Source: Bacillus sp. 2B10
GTDB taxonomy: Bacteria; Pseudomonadota; Alphaproteobacteria; Sphingomonadales; Sphingomonadaceae
NCBI GenBank assembly: GCA_003946805.1
Contig: RPSH01000002.1
Coordinates: 124,001 to 188,000 of the forward strand
Direction: 5' to 3'
Length of the DNA stretch: 64,000 nt
The translations under genes were made by a program, and so were the position numbers. The notes beneath the pieces are model-generated. The model saw nothing but the letters and a program-made list of their open reading frames with translations, searched no databases and was not told the DNA's origin. Below are positions 41,887-48,983 of this stretch, piece by piece. The stretch's first letter is position 1; each line of letters begins with the position of its first letter.

Positions 41887-42936
41887 TTACTCCCCCGCCA
41901 GATAGCGCGCGACCGGTTCGATCATGTCCTCGGGGATGCGCCGGGCGATGACCGGCATCGTCGCCTGGTCCTTGCGCGCATCGACCACTTCCTTTTCGCC
42001 GCGCCAGTGGCGCAGCCGCCCGGCGATATAGACCGCGCGCTGCCCGTCAATGACCGGGAAGCGCTTGGCGCTGGCGGCATCGTGGCAGCTGCGACAGGCG
42101 GGCAGCTGCTTGTCGGGCAGGCCGCGCTCGACGATCCGGCGTGCGGCGACGTCGCCATTGCCGCCGCGACCCGGCGCGATCCCCGGCATGGCGGCGAAAC
42201 GCTGCGCCAGCGCCCCGCGCTCCTGCGGCGTCAGCTGCGCGGCGGCGTTGCCCATGACCGCGCTCTGGCGCTTGCCGGTGGCATAGGCTTCGAGTGCGGC
42301 GGCGAGATAGGCGGGGTCCTGTCCGGCGAGGATCGGAATGTCGCGCTGTCCACGGCCGAGGCCGTCGCTGCCATGGCAGCCGGCGCAGCTGTCGAACCGG
42401 CCGTTCGCCGCGCCGATGCCCTGCGCGTTGCTGCCCGCCAGCACGCGATATTCCTGCGGGGTCATCGTTGGCAGCTGGCGGACGAAGGCGACCATGCGCC
42501 TGACCTCGTCGGGGCGGTCCTTTGCCGCCCATGCCGGCATCCCGCTGAACTTGACGCCGTGTTCGAGGATCCAGAAGAGCTGGCGGTCGGTCCATTCCCT
42601 GGCGTTCTTCGACAGGTCGGGGGCAGGGGGCGTCGCCGCCTGCATCAACGGCAGGGGGCGGACGCCTGGCGCGCCGTGGCACGACGCGCAGGACGATGCG
42701 TAATAGCCCGCCGCGCTGACCAGCCCGCTATCGTCCTTCGCGTCCTTCGGGGTCGAGAACGCGGCACGGGTCTGCACCGAATTGCGCATCACCCAGTGCA
42801 GGAACCAGTCGGTGACCGCCCAGTGCCCCGACGATGCCGCGACGTTGAACAGCCCGGACCACGCATAGGCCATGCCCAGCGCGAAGATGCCGAGCAGGGT
42901 CACGACCACGCGCTTCCAGGTAAGGCGGATGGTCAT
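41887..42936 (-). CDS. membrane-anchored triheme cytochrome c
   Basis: A 349-residue protein with an N-terminal membrane anchor (residues 10-28) and three heme c sites: C83-C86-H87 (CASCH), C184-C187-H188 (CAGCH) and C281-C284-H285 (CRSCH). The second and third domains resemble cytochrome c4 (GRFDSCAGCHGSDGLGRGQRDIPILAGQ). It is the last gene of the oxidase cluster and probably delivers electrons to the oxidase. Overlaps ctaG by 4 bases. Confidence 0.88.
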   Translation of the reverse strand: MTIRLTWKRVVVTLLGIFALGMAYAWSGLFNVAASSGHWAVTDWFLHWVMRNSVQTRAAFSTPKDAKDDSGLVSAAGYYASSCASCHGAPGVRPLPLMQAATPPAPDLSKNAREWTDRQLFWILEHGVKFSGMPAWAAKDRPDEVRRMVAFVRQLPTMTPQEYRVLAGSNAQGIGAANGRFDSCAGCHGSDGLGRGQRDIPILAGQDPAYLAAALEAYATGKRQSAVMGNAAAQLTPQERGALAQRFAAMPGIAPGRGGNGDVAARRIVERGLPDKQLPACRSCHDAASAKRFPVIDGQRAVYIAGRLRHWRGEKEVVDARKDQATMPVIARRIPEDMIEPVARYLAGE

Positions 42937-43526
42937 GGCGTCGGCTCCGGTTGCCTGAGAAGCGTGGCGAGCAGCGCGAGCCCGCCGAGGAAATAACTGG
43001 CCGCGCCGACCATCAGCATGACGACCCCGCCCAGTTGCTGGTCGGCGAGCGCATCGTGCATCCCGTGCGCCATCGCCGGATAGAGCGGGCGCGGGGCGAG
43101 GCCGATCAGCGCGCCGAGCAGCGTCATGTGCATCGAGGTGAGCAGCAGCGCGCCGACCCCGGCCGCGCGCCGGTCCGGCCCCGTGCCGAGTACCGCCGCC
43201 CACAGCAGCCATCCGGCGGCGAGGAACATCGCCTGTTCGACGACCATCGCCCAGCCATGGCCGTCGGCCAGCATGCGCAGCGCGGGCAGGTGCCAGCCCC
43301 ATACCGTCGCCAGCTCGACCAGCGACATGGCCAGCGGGGTGACCACCAGCGGCCAGCGGCGGGCGGGGTGGAAGCGGGTATCGGCCAGTCCGAAGGCAAG
43401 CAGCGGCGCGGCGACCGCCACCGCGATCATGTGCCCGGCCATATGCCCGACCATCCCCGCGTGTGCCGCCGCCAGCCACCCGGCGGGCAGCAGGACCAGT
43501 CCGGCGATCAGGCTGACGCGCCTCAT
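42933..43526 (-). CDS. ctaG: CtaG-type (caa3) cytochrome oxidase assembly membrane protein
   Basis: A 197-residue multi-pass protein of the caa3_CtaG family (unrelated to Cox11). Conserved His-rich features are HAGMVGHMAGHMIAVAVAAPLLAFGL, HPARRWPL, GWHLPALRMLAD and MHMTLLGALIGLAPRPLYP. The family is linked to copper delivery to the CuB or CuA centre. Overlaps both neighbours by 4 bases. Confidence 0.85.
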   Translation of the reverse strand: MRRVSLIAGLVLLPAGWLAAAHAGMVGHMAGHMIAVAVAAPLLAFGLADTRFHPARRWPLVVTPLAMSLVELATVWGWHLPALRMLADGHGWAMVVEQAMFLAAGWLLWAAVLGTGPDRRAAGVGALLLTSMHMTLLGALIGLAPRPLYPAMAHGMHDALADQQLGGVVMLMVGAASYFLGGLALLATLLRQPEPTP

Positions 43527-43903
43527 CGGCAATCCGTCAGGAACAGCACCGGCGCGGCGGTGAAGATCACTCCGACGAAGCTCAGCGCCGCGAGCAGCAC
43601 GGTGGAAAAGGCGAGGAAGCGGATGCGGTCGGTGTCGGTGCCTTCCTCGTGCGGCGGGGTGTCGCCCGGCACGCGCGATTGCAGGTGCGCGACGACCCCG
43701 GCGGCAAGGATGAGGAGCAGCGCGACGATCGTCCCTGCGGCATACAGGACCGGCAGGCGCGGGAAGCCCCCTAGCTTCGCGCAGTGGATCGCCGCCCACA
43801 GGTACGAGAACAGGAAATGCCCCGCCCACACCGTCGGCGGCACGATCAGCGACCAGAGCGTGACCTTCAGCCGGGCCACCATGCCATGCAGCCCGCGCTT
43901 CAT
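43523..43903 (-). CDS. small membrane protein of the oxidase cluster
   Basis: A 126-residue protein with about three to four transmembrane helices (LWSLIVPPTVWAGHFLFSYLWAA, VLYAAGTIVALLLILAAGVVAHL, RFLAFSTVLLAALSFVGVIFTA). PPTVWAGHFLFSY is a motif I have seen in small proteins of alternative cytochrome oxidase operons. Role unknown; assembly or subunit IV-like. Overlaps the fused oxidase gene by 4 bases, so its translation is coupled. Confidence 0.75.
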   Translation of the reverse strand: MKRGLHGMVARLKVTLWSLIVPPTVWAGHFLFSYLWAAIHCAKLGGFPRLPVLYAAGTIVALLLILAAGVVAHLQSRVPGDTPPHEEGTDTDRIRFLAFSTVLLAALSFVGVIFTAAPVLFLTDCR

Positions 43904-46425
43904 GCGACCCCCGGGAACAGGCCGATCGTCGCATAGGTGACGATGGCGGTCAGGGCCATGAAGTGCTGGTAGACCGTGATGTTGCGCAGGTCGGCATCAT
44001 GGGTCGGCGTCATCCGCCCGGCGATGCTGCGCGCCAGCGTATAGGCCTGCATGATCGCGCCCACCCCGGCATGGACGGTGGTCCAGATCACCAGTACCCA
44101 CACGATCGCGGGATAGCTGTGCAGTTCGGGGTCGAGCCCGGTGGTCAGCGGCCCCTGTAGCCCGGCCCAAATGCCGGCGAGGCTGGCGACGATGCCAAGC
44201 GCCAGCAACCCGCGCGCCGCCGTGACGCCGCCCCGCCGGTTGCTCTCTCGCGCGGCAACCGTCGCGATCCAGCTGACCGCCGCGACGCCCAGCGCCACCA
44301 TCGGCCAGAACACGCCCGGTCCGTCCATGCCCGGCCCGGACGGCGGAAATTCGGGATGCACCGTCCAGAAGAAATAATAGCCGAAGACGAGGCCGGAAAA
44401 GGCGGTGGCATCGGCCATCATCGTGATGAACATTGCCCACCACCCCGGCGCGGCCGATCCGGAAACGTAGAGTGGCAGTTCGATGCCGTGCCCGATCGGC
44501 TTGGACGGTTTTTCGGGGATTTCGGCGGTGCCGGTCCACAGCCAGTAGAGGACGAACCCCAGCGTCGCGACCGCACCCGCCAGCGACCACCAATAGAGGT
44601 GATAGGTGGTGAGGATGAACACGCTGCCCAGCGCGATCGCGGTCAGCATCGGTACCCAGCTGGGCGTGCCCAGCCGCACGACATAGAGCGGTCGCGCGTC
44701 GAGCACGGTGGTCACGATCGTCTCGCGCCGGCCTTCTTCCGCATCGGGCAGGAAGAAGCGACCTTCGTCGACCTTCTTCACGAAATCCTTCTGGTCCCAG
44801 ATCGGATAGCGGCTCTCGATCAACGGGACCGATCGGATGCCCCAGTCCTCGTCGTCGGGATGCGCCAGCCATTCGAGCGTGCCGGCATGCCACGGGTTGC
44901 GCACCGCCTTGGGCCGCCACGGCGACCGCCCCAGATCGATGCAGACCACCAGCGTACCGAGCGCGAACAGATAGGCGCCGATCGTCGAGGCGAGGTTGAG
45001 ATAGTCGATGCCGAGTTCGCTGGGATAGGTGAACACCCGCCGCGGCATCCCGTACAACCCGCTGAAGTGCATGGGAAAGAAGGTGAGGTTCGCACCGACG
45101 AACAGCATCCAGAACGCGGTGCGGCCCAAGCGGTCGGACAGCTTCTTGCCGGTAATCAGCGGCCAGTAATAGTACAGCCCGCCGAACAGGGGGAGCAGCG
45201 TACCGCCGATCAGCACGTAATGCAGGTGCGCCACGACGAAATAGGTGTCGTGCGCCTGCCAGTCGAACGGCGCGATCGCCACCATCACCCCGGTCAGGCC
45301 ACCGATGACGAAGATGGCGAGCGACCCGCTGGCGTACAGCAGCGGCGTCGACCATTTGACCTTGCCGGCCCACAATGTCGCGATGAACGCGAAGATCTGG
45401 ATACCGGTCGGGATCGCCACCGCTTCGGACGCGGCGGAGAAGAAGGCGAGGCTGATCTTGGGCAGGCCGGTCGCGAACATGTGGTGGACCCACAGCCCGA
45501 ACGACAGGAACGCGGTGCCGACCGCCGCCAGCACGATCCACGGATAGCCCAGCAGGTGGCGCTGCGCGAAGGTCGGGATCATCATCGCGAACAGCGCGAT
45601 CGAGGGCAGGAAGACGATATAGACTTCCGGGTGGCCGAAGATCCAGAACAGGTGCTGCCACAACAACGGGTCGCCGCCGCGCGTCGCATCGAAGAACGGC
45701 CAGTTGAGCAGCCGCTCCATCTCGAACAGCACGTCGCCGGCGATCAGCGGCGGGAAGGCGAACAGGATCATCACCGCGACGACGAGGATGTACCATGCGT
45801 AGAGCGGCATCAGGTTCAGCCGCATCCCCGGCGGCCGGCATTTCAGCACGCCGACGATCAGCTCGACCGCGGCCGCGACCGACGACACCTCGATGAAGCT
45901 CAGCCCCAGCATCCAGATGTCGGCGCCGAGCCCCGACAGGTCGGTGCGGGTGGTGAGCGGCGGATACATGAACCACCCGCCATCCGGCGCGGCGTTGAAG
46001 AAGATCGATCCGCCGACGAATACTCCGCCCAGCAGGAACGACCAGTAACCGAACGCCGACAGCCGCGGAAAGGGCAGGTCGCGCGCACCCAGCAGCTGCG
46101 GCAGCAGGATGATCGACACCGCCTCGAACATCGGGACGGCGAACAGGAACATCATCATCGAGCCGTGCAGCGTGAACAGCTGGTTGAAGGTGTTCGCCGA
46201 CACCACGTCGTTCTCGGGCACCGCCAGTTGCGTGCGCATGATGAGCGCCAGTACACCGGCGAACAGCATGAAGCCGAAGGCGGTCAGCGTGTACCACGCG
46301 CCGACGCGGTTGTTGTTGCAGTCGGTCCAGCGCAGGAAGATGCCCTGCGGCGCCTTCCATACCGCGCGCAGCCGTTCCTCCTGCGCGGCGCGGAGCGCGG
46401 GATCGTCTTGCGCGTGCAGGCTCAT
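43900..46425 (-). CDS. ctaD: cytochrome c oxidase subunits I and III, fused
   Basis: An 841-residue fusion. Residues about 20-560 are subunit I: FNQLFTLHGSMMMFLFAVP (heme a ligand His), FWIFGHPEVYIVFLP (CuB His, Glu of the D channel, cross-linked Tyr), WVHHMFATG and HDTYFVVAHLHYVL (heme a3 ligand). After a 90-residue linker, residues about 640-841 form a subunit III domain (WWAMFITMMADATAFSGLVFGYYFFW). The HPEVY set marks an A1-type heme-copper oxidase. Fusion of I and III is known in some bacteria but is not the usual form. Overlaps ctaC by 4 bases. Confidence 0.94.
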   Translation of the reverse strand: MSLHAQDDPALRAAQEERLRAVWKAPQGIFLRWTDCNNNRVGAWYTLTAFGFMLFAGVLALIMRTQLAVPENDVVSANTFNQLFTLHGSMMMFLFAVPMFEAVSIILLPQLLGARDLPFPRLSAFGYWSFLLGGVFVGGSIFFNAAPDGGWFMYPPLTTRTDLSGLGADIWMLGLSFIEVSSVAAAVELIVGVLKCRPPGMRLNLMPLYAWYILVVAVMILFAFPPLIAGDVLFEMERLLNWPFFDATRGGDPLLWQHLFWIFGHPEVYIVFLPSIALFAMMIPTFAQRHLLGYPWIVLAAVGTAFLSFGLWVHHMFATGLPKISLAFFSAASEAVAIPTGIQIFAFIATLWAGKVKWSTPLLYASGSLAIFVIGGLTGVMVAIAPFDWQAHDTYFVVAHLHYVLIGGTLLPLFGGLYYYWPLITGKKLSDRLGRTAFWMLFVGANLTFFPMHFSGLYGMPRRVFTYPSELGIDYLNLASTIGAYLFALGTLVVCIDLGRSPWRPKAVRNPWHAGTLEWLAHPDDEDWGIRSVPLIESRYPIWDQKDFVKKVDEGRFFLPDAEEGRRETIVTTVLDARPLYVVRLGTPSWVPMLTAIALGSVFILTTYHLYWWSLAGAVATLGFVLYWLWTGTAEIPEKPSKPIGHGIELPLYVSGSAAPGWWAMFITMMADATAFSGLVFGYYFFWTVHPEFPPSGPGMDGPGVFWPMVALGVAAVSWIATVAARESNRRGGVTAARGLLALGIVASLAGIWAGLQGPLTTGLDPELHSYPAIVWVLVIWTTVHAGVGAIMQAYTLARSIAGRMTPTHDADLRNITVYQHFMALTAIVTYATIGLFPGVA

Positions 46426-47405
46426 TTCAGGCTTTCCAGATAGGCGGCGATCGCCTGCGCATCCTGCACCGGCATTTGCGGATAGGCGGGCATGCGCGCG
46501 CCGGGCTTCACCGCGGGCGCGTCGGTGATGAAGCGGACCAGCGCGGCACGGGTCATCGGTTGCGTCCCCGCGCCCAGCGACGTGCGGCTGCCGATATGGG
46601 TCAGGTCGGGGCCGATCAGACCGGCGGCGGGGGTACCGGCGATCGAATGGCAACCGGTGCACCCATTGGCAGCGAACGCACGCGCCCCTGCGGCGGTGCC
46701 GGCAGTCCCGGTGGCCGGGGTGGCGGGGCCGCGCTCGTTCGCCAGCCAGCTATCGAAGGCTGCCGGCTCCATCGCCACGACGTCGAACGCCATCAGCGCG
46801 TGGCTGAGGCCGCAGAATTCGGTGCACACGCCGCGGAACTTCCCGGGCTTCGTCGCGCGCACCACCAGCCGGTTGGTGCGGCCGGGGATCATGTCCATCT
46901 TGCCGGCAAGGCCCGGGATCCAGAAGCTGTGGATCACGTCGCCGGCGGTCAGATCGAACTGGACCGTGCGGCCGACGGGAATGCGGATCTCGTTGGCGGT
47001 GACGACCGGGGCCGCGCCCGGTGGCTGGTAGCGGACGCGCCACCAGAATTGCTCGCCCTGCACCGCGATGCGCAGATCGTCCCGCGCGACGCGCAATGGT
47101 CGCATCGCCGGCAGGCTGTAGAGCAGCAGTCCCAGCAGCACGACCACCGGCAGCACGCCGCCCAGCCAGCCGATCAGACGCATCCCGCCCGACAGCGTCA
47201 GCCGCCCTTCGGGCGCACGCACGGCGGCGATCATCAGCGCGGCGACGCCCGCGGCGATCACCACCGCGCCGACCAGCATGACGACGGTCAAGTGACGAAC
47301 GGTCGCCGCCTCTTCGCCGAAGACGCTCAGCGCCGACTGGTGACGATTGCACGCCCCCAGCGCCAGCAACGCGGCGGCGCCCAGACTGGCCCTGATGCGG
47401 CGCAT
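46422..47405 (-). CDS. ctaC: cytochrome c oxidase subunit II with fused cytochrome c
   Basis: A 327-residue lipoprotein-type subunit II (leader ASLGAAALLALGACNRH). Two transmembrane helices are followed by the CuA cupredoxin: CTEFCGLSHALMAFDV supplies the two Cys, His and Met, with the earlier His in DVIHSFWIPGLAGKMDM. The C-terminal domain has a heme c site CTGCHS. This is the caa3-like arrangement in which the oxidase carries its own cytochrome c. First gene of a five-gene run without ctaB or cox11 nearby. Confidence 0.94.
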   Translation of the reverse strand: MRRIRASLGAAALLALGACNRHQSALSVFGEEAATVRHLTVVMLVGAVVIAAGVAALMIAAVRAPEGRLTLSGGMRLIGWLGGVLPVVVLLGLLLYSLPAMRPLRVARDDLRIAVQGEQFWWRVRYQPPGAAPVVTANEIRIPVGRTVQFDLTAGDVIHSFWIPGLAGKMDMIPGRTNRLVVRATKPGKFRGVCTEFCGLSHALMAFDVVAMEPAAFDSWLANERGPATPATGTAGTAAGARAFAANGCTGCHSIAGTPAAGLIGPDLTHIGSRTSLGAGTQPMTRAALVRFITDAPAVKPGARMPAYPQMPVQDAQAIAAYLESLK

Positions 47406-47512
47406 GTTCCCCCTTCGCCCCCGTGCCGGATTATACGACACGGTAGCGAAACGAAATATCGGTGCGCGTGTTCCACCGGCCTGGTCGTTGGTCCGCTGTG
47501 CGCCGGGAGCAC

Positions 47513-48910
47513 CTATGCCAGCCAGCCGCCCTTGAACCCCGCGCGCTCCAGCCCACGGCGGATATGCGGATTGCGGCGCATCACCTCCCACACCATTCCC
47601 GACCGGCGGTTCTCGATCATCAGCACGATCGGTCCCTGATCGATGCCCAGATAATCGCCGTCGACCCAGCCGATGCCGGGTACGATCCTGCCATGCTTCA
47701 ACGGTTCGTCGGTCCGCGTCAGCGTCGGGTTGAACGAATCGAGGAAGCCGTATTTGTCGTAGATGCCGGCGCCATAGCGGGCGTGCATCGTGGCGATCAT
47801 CGGCTCGACGATCTCGGGTGCGAAGGCGATCGATCCCAGTGCCGCGGTGGGGGCCAGCGTACCGTCGTCGCGCTCGCCCGGTCCGCGCGCCGAATAGCTG
47901 AAGAACTCGCGCTTCCGCCCGTCGATCGTCACCGCGAAATCGCCGGGGCCGTCGCATGCGGTCAGGCCCCAGCAGTCGTTGCCGTAGCCGACCTTGCCGC
48001 CCGGATTTTCGTTGGCATAGGCGCGCTGGGCATGGGTCGCGCGGCGGCTGTTCTCGAAATAATCGATGCCCTTCGACGCGATGTACGGATCGCGGATGCC
48101 GCGGAAGTCGATCCAGACATGGCTGTACTGATGGCCGAACATCGGCGCGAACTGCAGATGCGGCTCGCCCCAGCGATTGCCCCAGCTCGCCTCGAACTTC
48201 TGCGTCAGCGCCCCCCATGTTTCCGGTGGCAGCGGATGGGTCGGGCTGGCCAGCGCCAGCACGTACAGGATCACGCCCTCGTTATAGATGTTCCAGTCGG
48301 ACCGGATGAAGCCGCTTTCCGGATGCCAGCCCATCGACACGAACGGCGGACGCGGCACGATCCAGTCCCATTCGACCGCGCGATAGATCTGTTCGGCAAG
48401 GTCGCGGATGCGCGCCTCGACCGGGTCGGCGCGATCGAACCAGCTCTGCGTGAACAGCACGCCGCCCAGCAGCAGCGCGGTATCGATCGTCGACAGCTCG
48501 CACCGGGCGAAGCGCTGCCCCTTCGTCACGCCGAGGAAATGGTAGAAGAAGCCCTTGTAGCCGCTGAACCCGGTTTCGCCGTCGCCCTGCGGCGCCTTTG
48601 CGAAGAAATCGAGCAGCGCGAGGGTGCGGGTGGCATGTTGCTGGCGGGTGATCCAGCCATGCTTCTCGCCCACCGCATAGGCGGTCAGCGCGAAGCCGCA
48701 CGCCGCGATCGACGCGAAGCTGGGCGTCGGCCAGCGATCCATCGCCAGCCCGGTGTCGGGATCGGCGGTGTCCCAGAAGAACCGGAACGCGCGCTCCTGG
48801 ATATCCGACAGCAGGTCGGGCGCCGTGGCGGGCGCGATCCCGGTCCGTCCAGTGCAGGCCCCGACAAGTGCGGCGGTGCTGGCGGCAAGGAAGAAACGGC
48901 GATCGATCAC
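47513..48910 (-). CDS. exported glucoamylase-like / GH144-type glucanase
   Basis: A 465-residue exported enzyme of the PF10091 glycoamylase-like group, which includes GH144 endo-beta-1,2-glucanases. Leader MIDRRFFLAASTAALVGACTG combines a Tat-like RR and a lipoprotein Cys. Typical segments are RAFRFFWDTADPDTGLAMDRW, GFSGYKGFFYHFL, GVLFTQSWF, HPESGF, NEGVILYVLALASPTHPLP, and FGHQYSHVWIDFRGIRD. These enzymes attack beta-1,2-glucans such as cyclic osmoregulated glucans. It follows the TonB receptor gene after a terminator. Confidence 0.85.
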   Translation of the reverse strand: MIDRRFFLAASTAALVGACTGRTGIAPATAPDLLSDIQERAFRFFWDTADPDTGLAMDRWPTPSFASIAACGFALTAYAVGEKHGWITRQQHATRTLALLDFFAKAPQGDGETGFSGYKGFFYHFLGVTKGQRFARCELSTIDTALLLGGVLFTQSWFDRADPVEARIRDLAEQIYRAVEWDWIVPRPPFVSMGWHPESGFIRSDWNIYNEGVILYVLALASPTHPLPPETWGALTQKFEASWGNRWGEPHLQFAPMFGHQYSHVWIDFRGIRDPYIASKGIDYFENSRRATHAQRAYANENPGGKVGYGNDCWGLTACDGPGDFAVTIDGRKREFFSYSARGPGERDDGTLAPTAALGSIAFAPEIVEPMIATMHARYGAGIYDKYGFLDSFNPTLTRTDEPLKHGRIVPGIGWVDGDYLGIDQGPIVLMIENRRSGMVWEVMRRNPHIRRGLERAGFKGGWLA

Positions 48911-48932
48911 GGGCAGGCCCCTTTGCTGGATA

Positions 48933-48968
48933 CAAAAATGCCGGGGCAGGCGGGGGAGCCTGTCCCGG
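48933..48968 (-). terminator. intrinsic terminator between TonB receptor and GH144 genes
   Basis: On the minus strand CCGGGACAGGC, loop TCCCCC, GCCTGCCCCGG, then CATTTTTG: an 11-bp stem with one wobble and a T-run. It lies 15 bases after the receptor stop and could make the glucanase a read-through product. Confidence 0.75.
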
Positions 48969-48983
48969 CAGGGGAGGGAAGGG

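Noticed and set aside
44356-46443. 695-codon plus-strand frame opposite the fused oxidase gene
   Set aside because: Shadow of ctaD; highly charged and without protein-like hydrophobic pattern.
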